A program made the position numbers and the translations under genes. From Martinezella tropici (GTDB taxonomy: Bacteria > Pseudomonadota > Alphaproteobacteria > Rhizobiales > Rhizobiaceae), in contig JUHI01000001.1 of NCBI GenBank assembly GCA_000799755.1, positions 682,001 through 746,000 on the forward strand: a stretch of DNA of 64,000 nucleotides. Reading direction: 5' to 3'. How positions within the stretch are numbered: the first letter of the stretch is position 1; every line of letters begins with the position of its first letter. Of this stretch, positions 1 to 9,334 are shown one piece after another. Under the pieces are notes generated by a model, which saw only the letters and a list, made by a program, of their open reading frames with translations, had not been told where the DNA came from and did no database searches.

Positions 1-1177
1 CTTCGAGAAAAACAACCTTTTCAACGCCGGTGAAGCGGGCGACGCGTTCCAACTCGGCTTCCAGCTTCTCCAGCCGGCCAGCCGATGCCTTGACGCTAGG
101 CTCCAGCCACAGGCGCTTGACGTCAAGGGTGCCTGCCTTGCGGTCAGCCTTCATGTCGATCCGGCCGATCAGACGGTCTCCTTCCAGGAGCGGGAAGACA
201 TAATAGCCGTACTCGCGCTTCGGCTCGGGCACGAAGATTTCGATGCGGTAGAAGAAGCCGAAGAGGCGTTCGGTGCGGTTGCGATCGCGCAAGGTCGGAT
301 CGAAGGGGCTGAGAACGCGAATGCGTGCCGGCGCTTCGGCGTGGTTGTCGAGTGTGTCGTGGAAATCGAGATAGGCGAAAGAAGGGCGAGGCTTGCCGCC
401 GCCGGCAGGTTCGATCAGCACTTCGGTCAGTTCGTCGCGATGCGTCTCGACCCAGATCTTGGCTTCCTGCGGCGTCACCAGATCCCAGAAGGCGGCAATC
501 TCGCCGGAGGTGGCGAAGCCAAGGCGCTGCAGCGCGCTGCGGCAGGCCCAATCGACGAATTCGTCGTGCTCGACTTCCGGCTCATGGAAATGGCTCGGCA
601 GCACGCGTTCGACGAGATCATAGACCTTCTGGAAGTTGGTGCGACCGGCAATCGCAAACTTGCCGGTGCGCCAGAAATATTCGAGCGCCGTCTTGTTGGG
701 ATGCCAGTTCCACCAGCCGCCGGAGACATGATCCTCCGCCTTGACCTCGCGCGCGGTGATCGCGCCATTCTTCAGCACGCGCTCGTAGGTTTCCTCGAAG
801 GCATCCTCGAAGCCCTCCCCGCGCCATTTGCGCCAGCGCGCGATGATCGCCTCGTCCTCGCGGCGGAAACGGTGCTTCCAATAGACGAAGAAGGCGCTCG
901 GCAGAATGGAGGCGTCATGCGTCCAGTTCTCGAAGAGCGCGCCGTCTTTTTCCAGAAGCTCCGTCAGATGCTCGCGCCGATAGGTCTGGTTGCGAGAAAA
1001 CAAGATCTGATGATGGGCGCGTTCGACGGTGGCGATACTGTCCACCTGCACGAAGCCGATGTCGTGGATGAGTTGCAGCAGGCCCGCCTTGGTCAAGGCG
1101 CGGTTCGGTGGATTGGCGAGCCCCTGCTTGGCAAGGAACACGCGGCGGGCATCGCGATTCGAGAGCAGATTCGTCAT
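1..1177 (-). CDS. YcaQ-like winged-helix DNA glycosylase (3' end outside window)
   Basis: The minus-strand frame stays open from an ATG at 1177 to the window edge, so the C-terminus is missing. The start reads MTNLLSNRDARRVFLAKQGL, followed by an IGFVQVDS segment and an HHQILFSRN segment. These are typical of the YcaQ/HTH_42 winged-helix family, whose E. coli member unhooks interstrand DNA crosslinks. An upstream in-frame ATG at 1204 would add nine residues (MGIYAYDRA), but the MTNLL start fits the family better. The last visible residues (ARFTGVEKVVFLE) match the conserved C-terminal part of such proteins. The gene is divergent from bioM. A role in lesion repair is inferred from family membership only. 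Confidence 0.8.
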   Translation of the reverse strand, partial: MTNLLSNRDARRVFLAKQGLANPPNRALTKAGLLQLIHDIGFVQVDSIATVERAHHQILFSRNQTYRREHLTELLEKDGALFENWTHDASILPSAFFVYWKHRFRREDEAIIARWRKWRGEGFEDAFEETYERVLKNGAITAREVKAEDHVSGGWWNWHPNKTALEYFWRTGKFAIAGRTNFQKVYDLVERVLPSHFHEPEVEHDEFVDWACRSALQRLGFATSGEIAAFWDLVTPQEAKIWVETHRDELTEVLIEPAGGGKPRPSFAYLDFHDTLDNHAEAPARIRVLSPFDPTLRDRNRTERLFGFFYRIEIFVPEPKREYGYYVFPLLEGDRLIGRIDMKADRKAGTLDVKRLWLEPSVKASAGRLEKLEAELERVARFTGVEKVVFLE

Positions 1178-1284
1178 GGCGCGATCATAGGCATAAATTC
1201 CCATGCTTTCAAAGAGGCGTTGATTTGATAAATCGACGCAATGCGCTATAGCTCCGCGACTGTGCCACGGAATAGGAAAGCCGC

Positions 1285-1962
1285 TTGGATATTCGGTTCG
1301 ACAATGCCGGCGTCAATTACGGCGCGCGTACTGCGCTGTCGCCGCTCAGCCTGACGCTTCGGGAGCGCCGCATCGGCGTGATCGGCCTCAACGGTTCCGG
1401 CAAGACGACCTTTGCACGGTTGATCAACGGGCTCGTCAAGCCAACGACGGGGCGCGTCACCGTCAATGACCTCGACACGGTCAGCGATGCCGCCAAGGTG
1501 CTTGGCAAGGTCGGCTATATCTTCCAGTCGCCGCAGAACCAGATCATCCTGCCTATCGTGCGCGACGACATCGCCTATGGGCTGAAAGCGCGCGGATACG
1601 ACAAGGCGAAGATCAATGCAGCGGTCGAAGGCGTTCTCGGGCGCTTCGGCGCCAGCCATCTCGGTTCGCGGCGCGCGCATGAGCTTTCCGGCGGCGAGTT
1701 GCAGATGGCGGCCCTCTGCTCGGTGCTGGTAACGGGTCCCGACATCCTCATTCTCGACGAGCCAACCAACCAGCTCGATCTGAAGAACCGGGCGCTGGTG
1801 CAGAAGACCGTCATGGGCCTGCCGGAAAGCGTCATCGTCATCAGCCATGATCTGCCGCTGCTCGAGGATTTCGAGCGGGTGCTGCTGTTCGATCAGGGTC
1901 GGCTCCTCGCCGATGCGCCCGCGGGGGAAGCGATTGCGCGTTACAGGGAGCTGGCCGCCTGA
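1285..1962 (+). CDS. bioM: Biotin ECF transporter ATPase BioM
   Basis: ATPase subunit of the energy-coupling-factor biotin transporter, which powers uptake with BioN (transmembrane coupler) and BioY (substrate-binding membrane protein). The 225-residue protein has all ABC motifs: Walker A GLNGSGKTT at about 34-42, a Q-loop FQSPQ near 80, the signature LSGGE at about 134-138 and Walker B ILILDE at about 154-159. The start is TTG, preceded by an AGGAAAG ribosome-binding site about 4 bases away. Its stop overlaps the bioN start (TGATG), indicating translational coupling. The order bioM-bioN-bioY matches the characterised Rhizobium etli operon. I found no clear BioR palindrome upstream. Confidence 0.93.
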   Translation: MDIRFDNAGVNYGARTALSPLSLTLRERRIGVIGLNGSGKTTFARLINGLVKPTTGRVTVNDLDTVSDAAKVLGKVGYIFQSPQNQIILPIVRDDIAYGLKARGYDKAKINAAVEGVLGRFGASHLGSRRAHELSGGELQMAALCSVLVTGPDILILDEPTNQLDLKNRALVQKTVMGLPESVIVISHDLPLLEDFERVLLFDQGRLLADAPAGEAIARYRELAA

Positions 1963-2564
1963 TGCAGACATTGCATGTCGATGTCGATACCTGGCTGCAT
2001 CGGCTTTCGCCGCGCGTAAAACTGCTCGCGCTGACCGCACTCGGCGTCCTGCTCTTCCTGACCCAATCCATCCCCCTGCTGGCCTGCGCAAACCTTGTCG
2101 GTGCAGCCGTCTATCTTCGCAGCGGCCTGCCATTTGGAGAAGCGTTGAAGCGGCTGCGACCCATCTTCATCTCGATTGCCGTCCTCGCGATTTTCGCCGC
2201 CCTCGTCGGCCCGCTGCACGCGGCGATCGTCACTGCGCTACGCCTGACGGCGCTCGCACTGTTTGCCGCAACCGTGACGGCGACGACATCGATGTCAGCT
2301 TTCATTGATGAGATCACGGCGCTCGCCATGCCGCTCGAAAGGCTTGGCCTGCTCAAGGCCGCCGATATCGGGCTTGCGATCGGCCTCGTCATCCGTTTCG
2401 TGCCGGAAATCCTCGATCGCTATGATGCTATCCGTGAAGCGCATCAGGCGCGCGGGATCAAGGTTCGCCTGGCGACGACGCTTACGCCGCTCATCATCCT
2501 GACACTGCGAGATGCGGACAATATCGCCGCCGCGATTGACGCGCGCGGCATTCGGCGTCAATGA
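1962..2564 (+). CDS. bioN: Biotin ECF transporter transmembrane protein BioN
   Basis: T-component of the biotin ECF transporter in the inner membrane; it couples BioM ATP hydrolysis to BioY. The protein is 200 residues and hydrophobic, with several predicted membrane helices (for example LLALTALGVLLFLTQSIPLLA). The conserved coupling region near the C-terminus includes REAHQARGI, the Ala-Arg-Gly type motif by which T-components contact the ATPase. The ATG overlaps the bioM stop by one base. The ORF ends 28 bases before the bioY start, so the three genes are almost certainly one transcript. Confidence 0.92.
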   Translation: MQTLHVDVDTWLHRLSPRVKLLALTALGVLLFLTQSIPLLACANLVGAAVYLRSGLPFGEALKRLRPIFISIAVLAIFAALVGPLHAAIVTALRLTALALFAATVTATTSMSAFIDEITALAMPLERLGLLKAADIGLAIGLVIRFVPEILDRYDAIREAHQARGIKVRLATTLTPLIILTLRDADNIAAAIDARGIRRQ

Positions 2565-2592
2565 ACATAGGTCTTTTTCCGAAGGAGCCGTC

Positions 2593-3150
2593 ATGAACAC
2601 CCGCGATCTCGTCCTCTCGGCGCTGTTTGCCGCTATCATCGTGGCGCTCGGCCTCTTGCCGCCGATCCCGATCGGCATCATCCCGGTTCCGATCACCGCC
2701 CAATCGCTCGGCGTCATGCTTGCCGGCGTGGTCCTTGGCGCCAAGCGCGGTACGATCGCGGTGTTACTGGTGGTCGTGCTCGTGACGATCGGCCTGCCTG
2801 TCCTGTCGGGCGGTCGCGGCGGCCTTGCGGTGTTTGCAGGCCCGACGGCCGGTTTCTTTGTCGGCTGGATTTTCGCAGCCTTCGTCACCGGTTATCTGTC
2901 GGAGCAGCTGGTGAAACCGGAACAGAGCGGTCTCGTCCAAGGCGTCGGCTTCTTCATTGCCGCCGTCGCCGGTGGCGTGGTGGTGCTCTATGCGTTCGGC
3001 ATCGCCTGGCTTGCCGTTAATGTCGGCTTCAGCAAAGCCTTTCTCGGGTCGCTGGGTTTCGTGCCGGGCGATGTCGTCAAGGCCGTCGTCGCAGCCCTCG
3101 TCGGCCGCGCGGTGATGGTGGGCTATCCGCTGTTGCCGCAGCGGAGCTAA
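2593..3150 (+). CDS. bioY: Biotin transporter substrate-binding subunit BioY
   Basis: Membrane S-component that binds biotin and, with BioM and BioN, imports it. The 185-residue protein begins MNTRDLVLSALFAAIIVALG and has six or so hydrophobic segments. Typical BioY features are the segment PVPITAQSLGVMLAGVVLGA, the Gly-rich loop after LPVLSGG, and the segment FAGPTAGFFVGW. The frame is open upstream to 2512, but the ATG at 2593 follows GAAGGAG at ideal spacing and gives the normal family start. It is the last gene of bioMNY; a RIME-like repeat follows the stop. Confidence 0.94.
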   Translation: MNTRDLVLSALFAAIIVALGLLPPIPIGIIPVPITAQSLGVMLAGVVLGAKRGTIAVLLVVVLVTIGLPVLSGGRGGLAVFAGPTAGFFVGWIFAAFVTGYLSEQLVKPEQSGLVQGVGFFIAAVAGGVVVLYAFGIAWLAVNVGFSKAFLGSLGFVPGDVVKAVVAALVGRAVMVGYPLLPQRS

Positions 3151-3160
3151 GGCACGGCAG

Positions 3161-3207
3161 GTAAAAGTGCGCAGCGGTTTTGCGGCAACGACGCGCCGCT
3201 TAGCAGC
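3161..3207 (+). repeat. RIME-like intergenic palindrome, copy A
   Basis: The segment between bioY and the thioesterase gene contains AAAAGTGCGCAGCGGTTTTG followed by CGGCAACGACGCG. The same element occurs in opposite orientation at 20537-20640, with a degenerate relative at 36340-36430. Its core pairs CGCAAAA-like with TTTTGCG. Such elements are common between genes in Rhizobium. Its position after two convergent stops suggests an mRNA 3'-end hairpin. Confidence 0.55.
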
Positions 3208-3209
3208 TC

Positions 3210-3611
3210 TCAGGCCAGATATTTATAGAGCCAGTCACGCGTATCTTCCGGAAGCGAAACCGGGTCGTGCTCGTCGCCACGCACCGCCATCCAGAGAATT
3301 TCAACCTCCGCCGCCAATTCGTTGCCGGTTTCGACTGCGACCATGAAACCGATCGACTTGCCGCCGATCTTGTTGACGCTGACCGAGAAGCGGGCGAGAT
3401 CGTCATAATGCAAGGCGCGGTGCAGAGAGCACGACGCCTTCTTGGCAATGTAGATGGGTTCGTCGTCGACCAGCGGCCGGGTGCGCCAGAAATTCGAAAG
3501 CGCGGTTTCCGCCTGCGAGATGTAGGAGGCGATAAACATCTGGCCGTGCCGGTCGACATCGCGCGGCGGCACCCTTACCTCGATGACATCGGATCGTTCT
3601 ACTCTCGCCAT
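3210..3611 (-). CDS. Hotdog-fold acyl-CoA thioesterase
   Basis: Small 133-residue single-domain 4HBT/hotdog protein, expected to hydrolyse acyl-CoA thioesters in the cytoplasm. The family signature is near the N-terminus: PPRDVDRHGQMFIASYISQA, with the catalytic-type Asp in the RDVDRHG turn before the long helix. This is followed by the strand pattern AKKASCSLHRALHYDDLARF. The substrate cannot be told from sequence. The gene is divergent from the HDAC-family gene, and a perfect CtrA-type site lies about 34 bases upstream of its start, so cell-cycle control is possible. Confidence 0.82.
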   Translation of the reverse strand: MARVERSDVIEVRVPPRDVDRHGQMFIASYISQAETALSNFWRTRPLVDDEPIYIAKKASCSLHRALHYDDLARFSVSVNKIGGKSIGFMVAVETGNELAAEVEILWMAVRGDEHDPVSLPEDTRDWLYKYLA

Positions 3612-3644
3612 AACGCAACAACCCTGGCCGACGCCATACTGACC

Positions 3645-3660
3645 TTAATGAAAGCTTAAC
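3645..3660. promoter_or_regulatory. CtrA-type binding site TTAA-N7-TTAAC
   Basis: The sequence TTAATGAAAGCTTAAC matches the full CtrA consensus TTAA-N7-TTAAC exactly. It sits in the divergent promoter region, about 34 bases upstream of the thioesterase start and about 120 bases upstream of the HDAC-family start. CtrA is the conserved cell-cycle response regulator of alphaproteobacteria. The match is exact, but no expression evidence is available. Confidence 0.5.
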
Positions 3661-3725
3661 ACCGCGCCTCGATAAGTAAACGGCGCCATGCCAAAGTGGT
3701 TAAGATGGATTGTTGACATTGTAGT

Positions 3726-3740
3726 GACATGGTCCATGTC
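3726..3740. promoter_or_regulatory. Inverted repeat GACATGG-T-CCATGTC before HDAC gene
   Basis: A perfect 7-1-7 inverted repeat lies about 40 bases upstream of the deacetylase start, just downstream of a TTGACA hexamer at 3713-3718. Its position would suit an operator over a promoter. The regulator is unknown, and a chance palindrome of this size cannot be excluded. Confidence 0.3.
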
Positions 3741-3779
3741 CTTTTAATAGGCGTCACACCTCATCTATAGGTTGGTCCC

Positions 3780-4721
3780 ATGAGCACACGTCTTTACGAA
3801 CATCCGATCTTTCTTGAACATATTGTTCCGCCTGGCCATCCCGAGCGACCGGATCGGCTGCGCTCGCTGAACATCGCGTTGGAGCACCCGAATTTCGAGC
3901 GGCTGGACCGGCGAAAGGCGCCGCCCGCCCATGAGGACGCGATCCTGCTTGCGCATCCCGAAGAACATCTGGATTTCGTGCTGCGATCGATGCCGGACCG
4001 AGGCGACGAGGGTGAGATCAACCAGCTCGAAGCCGACACCTATGCCAGCCCGAAGACGCTGCAGGCGATCATGCACGGTATCGGCGGCGCCATGGCGGCG
4101 GTCGATGACGTCTTTTCCGGGGCTGCCGACAATGTCTTCGTCGCGGCCCGCCCGCCCGGACACCATGCCGAGAAGACCAAGGCCATGGGCTTCTGCTTCT
4201 TCAACAATGCCGCGATTGCCGCGCGCCACGCGCAAAAGGCCCATGGCGCCGAACGCGTCGCCATCGTCGACTGGGATGTGCACCACGGCAACGGCACGCA
4301 GGATATTTTCTGGGACGATCCCTCCGTCCTCTTCTGTTCCACCCATCAGATGCCGCTCTATCCGGGCACCGGCAAGAAGGACGAGCGTGGGGAGCACAAC
4401 ACCATCGTCAACGCACCGCTTTCGCCCAATACGGGCGGCGACCATTTCCGCGAGGCCTTCAAATCGCGCGTGCTGCCGGCACTGACAGACTTCAGCCCGG
4501 ATCTCATCATCATCTCGGCCGGTTTCGACGCCCATCACCGCGATCCCCTAGCGCAATTGAACCTGACGGGCGAGGATTTCGACTGGGCGACGGGGCGGCT
4601 GCTCGAGGTTGCCGACCGCAGCGCCAAGAACCGGGTCGTCAGCCTGCTCGAAGGCGGCTATGATCTGGAAGGTCTCGCCGAGTCGGCGGGGATGCATATT
4701 CTACGCATGATGAGAGGTTGA
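3780..4721 (+). CDS. Histone-deacetylase-family (AcuC/HDAC II-like) amidohydrolase
   Basis: Zinc-dependent deacetylase-fold protein of 313 residues. The active-site motifs are all visible: [20 protein letters not shown] (His128-His129 as charge relay), [10 protein letters not shown] (zinc ligands Asp166 and His168) and [10 protein letters not shown] (third zinc ligand Asp near 253). Bacterial relatives deacetylate acetyl-polyamines, acetyl-CoA synthetase lysines or other small acetylated substrates; the actual substrate cannot be read here. The ATG at 3780 gives the usual family start. xseB begins 3 bases after the stop, so the two genes are probably cotranscribed. Confidence 0.9.
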   Translation: MSTRLYEHPIFLEHIVPPGHPERPDRLRSLNIALEHPNFERLDRRKAPPAHEDAILLAHPEEHLDFVLRSMPDRGDEGEINQLEADTYASPKTLQAIMHGIGGAMAAVDDVFSGAADNVFVAARPPGHHAEKTKAMGFCFFNNAAIAARHAQKAHGAERVAIVDWDVHHGNGTQDIFWDDPSVLFCSTHQMPLYPGTGKKDERGEHNTIVNAPLSPNTGGDHFREAFKSRVLPALTDFSPDLIIISAGFDAHHRDPLAQLNLTGEDFDWATGRLLEVADRSAKNRVVSLLEGGYDLEGLAESAGMHILRMMRG

Positions 4722-4723
4722 TA

Positions 4724-4975
4724 ATGAGCGAGAACGCCAAGGCAGATGTTTCGGGCTATTCCTTCGAGAAGGCCGTGGCGGAGCTTGAAAGCATCGTTGC
4801 CCGCCTTGAACGCGGCGATGTGGCCCTGGACGAATCCATCGCCATCTACGAGCGCGGCGAAGCGCTGAAGAAGCATTGCGAAGCACTGCTTTCGGCCGCG
4901 GAAAACCGCATCGAGAAGATCCGGCTCGACCGCACCGGCAAGCCTCAGGGCACCGAACCTCTTGATGGCGCCTGA
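4724..4975 (+). CDS. xseB: Exodeoxyribonuclease VII small subunit
   Basis: XseB associates in several copies with XseA to form exonuclease VII, a single-strand-specific DNase. The 83-residue protein has the family core [20 protein letters not shown], followed by a second helix [22 protein letters not shown] at 4718 is in frame, but the ATG at 4724 follows a GAGAGG Shine-Dalgarno and is preferred. It lies 3 bases after the deacetylase gene. xseA is not in the window. Close linkage of xseB to dxs, as here with only the pirin gene between, is common in alphaproteobacteria. Confidence 0.93.
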   Translation: MSENAKADVSGYSFEKAVAELESIVARLERGDVALDESIAIYERGEALKKHCEALLSAAENRIEKIRLDRTGKPQGTEPLDGA

Positions 4976-5046
4976 TGGCGGACGGGAAAATTTGAGTTTG
5001 AGGAATATTCCCGGTAGGTTGAGGTCCAACCGAAAGGAGAACCGAT

Positions 5047-5970
5047 ATGTCCTTCTTCCCAGGCAACGATCCGCAGGCCGGTGACGCCTTCGCCTGCGAC
5101 GCGATCGAGAACCTCATCATTCCCCGCACCAGCGACCTCGGCGGTTTTTCCGTACGCCGCGCGCTGCCGAGCAGCCGGCGGCGGCTGGTCGGGCCGTTCA
5201 TCTTCTTCGACCGCATGGGCCCGGCAATTTTCCGGCCCGGCCAGGCGGTCGATGTCCGCCCGCATCCGCATATCGGGCTTTCCACCGTCACCTACCTGTT
5301 CGACGGCGAGATCCGCCATCTCGACAGCCTCGGCACGGCCAAGGTCATCCGCCCCGGCGACGTCAACCTGATGACGGCCGGGCGCGGCATCGTGCATTCC
5401 GAGCGGACGCCGGAAAACCTGCGCGACCATCCCTTCGCCATGTCCGGCCTGCAGACTTGGCTCGCCCTGCCTGACGATAAGGAAGAGATCGATCCCGCAT
5501 TCGCGCACACGGAGAAAGGCGATCTGCCTGTCATCGCCGATGGCGGAGTGACCGGACGCGTTGTCATCGGCGAATTCGAAGGCCTGAAATCGCCGGTCAA
5601 ATCCTTCTCCGATACGCTTTACGTCGATCTGCAGCTCCAGCCGAACAAGACGTTTCCTTTTGGGGCAGCGCACGAGGAGCGCGCCGTCTATATTCTCTCC
5701 GGTTCGCTCATCGTCGCCGGCGACCGTTTCGAACAGGATCAACTCCTCGTTTTCCGTCCCGGCGATGCGATTACGCTGGAAGCCGCCGAAAAAGGCTGTC
5801 ATCTCATGCTTTTTGGCGGTGCGGCGCTCAATTCGAAGCGCTATATCTGGTGGAATTTCGTCTCGTCCTCAAAGGAGCGCATCGAAAAGGCCAAGGAGGA
5901 ATGGCGCACCGGCCGCTTCGATATCGTGCCGGGCGACGAAGAAGAGTTCATTCCTCTGCCGGAAGGCTAA
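5047..5970 (+). CDS. Pirin family protein
   Basis: A 307-residue bicupin. The pirin metal-binding signature lies in the N-terminal cupin: FDRMGP, then VRPHPHIGLSTVTYLFDG, then the region ending GRGIVHSE. These supply the His/His/His/Glu ligands. The C-terminal cupin is less conserved (ERAVYILSGSLIVAG). Some bacterial pirins have quercetinase activity and others bind metabolic enzymes; which applies is unknown. The ATG at 5047 follows AAAGGAGAACCGAT, a strong ribosome-binding site. It stands between xseB and dxs with about 70 and 125 bases of spacing. Confidence 0.9.
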   Translation: MSFFPGNDPQAGDAFACDAIENLIIPRTSDLGGFSVRRALPSSRRRLVGPFIFFDRMGPAIFRPGQAVDVRPHPHIGLSTVTYLFDGEIRHLDSLGTAKVIRPGDVNLMTAGRGIVHSERTPENLRDHPFAMSGLQTWLALPDDKEEIDPAFAHTEKGDLPVIADGGVTGRVVIGEFEGLKSPVKSFSDTLYVDLQLQPNKTFPFGAAHEERAVYILSGSLIVAGDRFEQDQLLVFRPGDAITLEAAEKGCHLMLFGGAALNSKRYIWWNFVSSSKERIEKAKEEWRTGRFDIVPGDEEEFIPLPEG

Positions 5971-6095
5971 CGGGTTCATAACAATCCCACATGTTTCTTG
6001 TTCGGGATCACCTTGAATTCGGCGTCTTTTGTCGCAATCTGTTTTGAAGTAAAGGCGGACGGTCGCCCAAGAATAGCAAGAAAGAGGCATCAGCC

Positions 6096-8012
6096 TTGAC
6101 ACAAATGCCAAAGACGCCACTGCTGGACCAGGTCCAATATCCTTCCGACCTGCGAAAGCTGGAGGACCGGGAATTGCCGCAGCTCGCCCGCGAAGTGCGC
6201 GACGAGATGATCGATGCGGTATCGCGCACCGGCGGACATCTCGGTGCCGGCCTCGGCGTCGTCGAGCTGACGATCGCCATCCACAGCGTCTTCGATACAC
6301 CGAACGATCGCCTGATTTTCGATGTCGGGCATCAGTGTTATCCGCACAAGATCCTGACCGGGCGTCGCGACCGAATCCGCACGCTGCGCCAGGAAGGCGG
6401 CCTTTCCGGTTTCACGCGCCGGGCCGAGAGTGAATACGACCCCTTCGGCGCCGCACATTCATCGACCTCCATCTCCGCCGGTCTCGGCATGGCGGTGGCT
6501 GCCGAGCTCGACAAGACCGACCGCCGCGTCATCGCCGTCATCGGCGACGGCGCGATGTCGGCCGGCATGGCCTATGAAGCCCTGAACAATGCCGGCGCGC
6601 TCGATGCGCGGCTGATCGTTATCCTCAACGACAACGACATGTCGATCGCCCCGCCGACGGGAGCTATGAGCGCCTATCTCGCTCGCCTCGCCTCCGGCCG
6701 TACCTATATGGGCTTCCGGGATTTCGGCAAGAAGCTGACCGCCTATCTCGGCAAGAAGGTCGATCGCGCCATCACGCGGGCGGTCGAGCACGCACGGGGC
6801 TACGTGACCGGCGGCACCATGTTCGAGGAAATGGGCTTCTACCATATCGGCCCGATCGACGGTCATTCCTTCGAGCACCTGCTGCCGGTGTTGCGCAATG
6901 TGCGCGACAATGCGCAGGGACCAGTGCTGATCCATGTCGTGACGCAGAAGGGCAAGGGCTATCCCCCGGCCGAAGCGGCTGCCGACAAATATCATGGCGT
7001 CAACAAGTTCGATGTCATCACCGGCGCGCAGACCAAAGTGAAGCCGAATGCGCCGAGCTATACAAGCGTCTTTGCGGACGCTTTGGTGCAGGAAGCGACG
7101 CTCGACGAGAAGATCGTCGGCATCACCGCCGCCATGCCGAACGGCACCGGCCTCGACAAGTTGCAGGAATTCTTCCCCAAGCGCTGTTTCGATGTCGGCA
7201 TCGCCGAGCAGCATGCCGTGACCTTCGCGGCCGGCCTTGCAGCCGAAGGCTACAAGCCCTTTGCCGCCCTCTATTCCACCTTCCTGCAGCGCGCCTACGA
7301 CCAGGTGGTGCATGACGTGGCAATCCAGGGCCTGCCGGTCCGCTTCCCCATCGATCGCGCCGGCTTCGTCGGCGCCGATGGCCCGACGCATGCCGGCTCC
7401 TTCGATACCGCCTTCCTGGCGACGCTGCCGGGCTTCGTCGTCATGGCCGCGGCTGACGAGGCGGAGCTCAAGCATATGGTACGCACCGCCGCCGCCTATG
7501 ATCTCGGCCCGATCTCCTTCCGTTATCCGCGCGGCGAAGGCGTCGGCGTCGATCTGCCGGAACGCGGCCAGATCCTCGAGATCGGCAAGGGACGTGTGGT
7601 CAAGCAAGGCTCGAAGGTAGCTCTGCTCTCCTTCGGTACGCGCCTGGCCGATAGCCTGCTCGCGGCAGAGGATCTCGATGCTGCCGGACTTTCGACGACG
7701 GTTGCGGACGCACGCTTCGCCAAGCCGCTCGATCACGACCTGATCCGCCAGCTTGCCGCCCACCATGAGATCCTCATCACCATCGAGGAAGGCTCCGTCG
7801 GCGGGTTTGGCAGTCAGGTCATGCATTTCCTTGCGAATGACGGTCTGCTCGACCACGGGCTGAAGGTGCGTTCGCTCGTCATGCCCGATATCTGGGTGGA
7901 ACAGGCCAAGCCCGAAGCCATGAACGCGATGGCCGGCCTCGATCGCGTCGGCATCGTCCAGACGGTCTTCCGCGCTCTCGGCCACGGCCGTATCGTCGAG
8001 GCAACTGCGTAA
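6096..8012 (+). CDS. dxs: 1-deoxy-D-xylulose-5-phosphate synthase
   Basis: First enzyme of the MEP isoprenoid pathway; it condenses pyruvate with glyceraldehyde 3-phosphate using thiamine diphosphate. The 638-residue protein has the expected three transketolase-type domains. Visible motifs are [14 protein letters not shown], the ThDP motif starting [18 protein letters not shown] and ending at LNDNDMSI, and the pyrimidine-domain segment [15 protein letters not shown]. The start is taken as TTG at 6096 ([13 protein letters not shown]), because AAGAAAGAGG lies just upstream. An ATG at 6105 ([10 protein letters not shown]) is the alternative. Its product feeds IspE, the polyprenyl synthase and UbiA, all encoded in this window. 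Confidence 0.96.
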   Translation: MTQMPKTPLLDQVQYPSDLRKLEDRELPQLAREVRDEMIDAVSRTGGHLGAGLGVVELTIAIHSVFDTPNDRLIFDVGHQCYPHKILTGRRDRIRTLRQEGGLSGFTRRAESEYDPFGAAHSSTSISAGLGMAVAAELDKTDRRVIAVIGDGAMSAGMAYEALNNAGALDARLIVILNDNDMSIAPPTGAMSAYLARLASGRTYMGFRDFGKKLTAYLGKKVDRAITRAVEHARGYVTGGTMFEEMGFYHIGPIDGHSFEHLLPVLRNVRDNAQGPVLIHVVTQKGKGYPPAEAAADKYHGVNKFDVITGAQTKVKPNAPSYTSVFADALVQEATLDEKIVGITAAMPNGTGLDKLQEFFPKRCFDVGIAEQHAVTFAAGLAAEGYKPFAALYSTFLQRAYDQVVHDVAIQGLPVRFPIDRAGFVGADGPTHAGSFDTAFLATLPGFVVMAAADEAELKHMVRTAAAYDLGPISFRYPRGEGVGVDLPERGQILEIGKGRVVKQGSKVALLSFGTRLADSLLAAEDLDAAGLSTTVADARFAKPLDHDLIRQLAAHHEILITIEEGSVGGFGSQVMHFLANDGLLDHGLKVRSLVMPDIWVEQAKPEAMNAMAGLDRVGIVQTVFRALGHGRIVEATA

Positions 8013-8038
8013 GCACCAGAATCAAGCGGCTCTACCGC

Positions 8039-8072
8039 TGCCTGATGCCATCAGGTCCGGACATATCAGGCA
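8039..8072. terminator. Hairpin between convergent dxs and GGDEF genes
   Basis: TGCCTGAT at 8039-8046 pairs with ATCAGGCA at 8065-8072, giving an 8-bp stem in the short gap between convergent dxs and the diguanylate cyclase gene. The right arm overlaps the cyclase stop codon. There is no U-run on either strand, so its role as a terminator is uncertain. Confidence 0.35.
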
Positions 8073-9103
8073 TCAAGCACGTTGAAGACCGCGACGCGAT
8101 CGCGGCCGGCGGCCTTTGCCTGATAAAGCGCTGAGTCGACATTCCTCAACAACAACGCCCGCGTCGCCCCATCGTGCGGCGCAAGCGCAGCGCCGATGCT
8201 GAGCTTTGCGAAGATAGACACGCCGTCCACCGCAAAGGGCGTCCTGAAGGCGGCAAGCAACCGTTCGGACAGGGCCACAAGCGCATTTCTGTCGGGCGAA
8301 TCCGGAACGAAGATCGCAAACTCGTCGCCTCCCATGCGCACAACGATATCGTCCGCGCGGACGACCGAACGAATGCGCGCCGAAGCCTCGCACAGAACCT
8401 CGTCACCAACATTGTGACCGAAGCGATCATTGATCGACTTGAAGCCGTCCATGTCGAGATAGAGGACGCCGAAATTGCTGCCGGTTGCAACCGCCGTGCT
8501 CAGCGCGCCATCGACGATCGCCTCAAGCGCCGAGCGATTGAGGAAACGGGTCAACGGGTCCGTCATCGCGGCCGTGCGCAAGCCATTCTCGGCTATCCCC
8601 ATCAGCAGATTTGTCTTCTGTAGCCGCAGAAGTGCGCCAGCGATCTGTGCAAACCGTGTCAGCTTCTGCTCTTCGTCTGGCGAGAATTGTCGCGGCTTCT
8701 GATCGAGAATGCAGAAAGCGCCCACGGGCAAGCCACCTTCCAGCCGCACGGGTGCGCCCGCATAAAAACGGAACCGCGGATCTTCGATGACGAAAGAGAA
8801 GTTTCCCAACTCCGGGTCGTCTGCGAGATCGGGGATGACGAGCATTTCGTCGTCGAAAACGACCCGTGTGCAGATCGACATATCGCGGGAGCATTCAGCG
8901 ATCTTCAAGCCCGCCTGCCCTGCGATACGCTGCCAGTCCTCATCGATGATGTTGATCGCCGCATAGGGTGTCTCGAACACGCCTCTTGCCAGTTCCGCAA
9001 GGATCGCGAGCTCCGGAGTCGGACTGCTGTGAATCGCATTCAGGGAGCGTACGGCCAGAAGTCTTTGTGTCTCGTTGGCCGGAACTCGGACGAGCTGTCC
9101 CAT
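8066..9103 (-). CDS. GAF-GGDEF diguanylate cyclase
   Basis: Predicted cytoplasmic diguanylate cyclase of 345 residues that makes c-di-GMP. A GAF-like sensor occupies about residues 25-165 (TPYAAINIIDEDWQRIAGQ, FYAGAPVRLEGGLPVGAFCI). The GGDEF domain occupies about 175-340, with the intact active site GGDEF at 258-262. The product-inhibition I-site RxxD is present as RADD at 249-252, exactly five residues before GGDEF. No EAL domain and no membrane segment are seen. Both conserved sites predict an active, feedback-inhibited enzyme. The sensed ligand is unknown. It lies downstream of a chemoreceptor gene but is separated from it by a terminator. Confidence 0.9.
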   Translation of the reverse strand: MGQLVRVPANETQRLLAVRSLNAIHSSPTPELAILAELARGVFETPYAAINIIDEDWQRIAGQAGLKIAECSRDMSICTRVVFDDEMLVIPDLADDPELGNFSFVIEDPRFRFYAGAPVRLEGGLPVGAFCILDQKPRQFSPDEEQKLTRFAQIAGALLRLQKTNLLMGIAENGLRTAAMTDPLTRFLNRSALEAIVDGALSTAVATGSNFGVLYLDMDGFKSINDRFGHNVGDEVLCEASARIRSVVRADDIVVRMGGDEFAIFVPDSPDRNALVALSERLLAAFRTPFAVDGVSIFAKLSIGAALAPHDGATRALLLRNVDSALYQAKAAGRDRVAVFNVLDA

Positions 9104-9334
9104 TCGAATCTCCCTCGGCGGTCATCCTGCGTTTTATAGAAATGGCGGTTCATCGCTCAGAGCAAGCCCGCTGCCGATCAAATATTTAATAGATCTTGAC
9201 CAAAGGATGACTGCCCGAAAACACGCTCCTGACCCGAACGCCCTGTTCCACGGGGCAAAGAGCCTCCCGGCTGCGGTGCGGCTGCCCCAAACTCGGACAA
9301 GCTTTGGCGGAGGACGGCCTTATATAAGCTGTGC

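Noticed and set aside
341..1228. A plus-strand frame of 295 codons over the YcaQ-like gene
   Set aside because: The minus-strand frame carries conserved family segments and runs to the window edge; the plus frame does not resemble any family.
1222..1240. Anaerobox or BioR site upstream of bioM
   Set aside because: TTGATTTGATAAATCGA does not match TTGAT-N4-ATCAA and no TTATMKATAA-type BioR palindrome is present.
6459..7985. A 508-codon frame antisense to dxs
   Set aside because: Shadow of dxs; Arg/Glu/Asp-rich with no recognisable domain.
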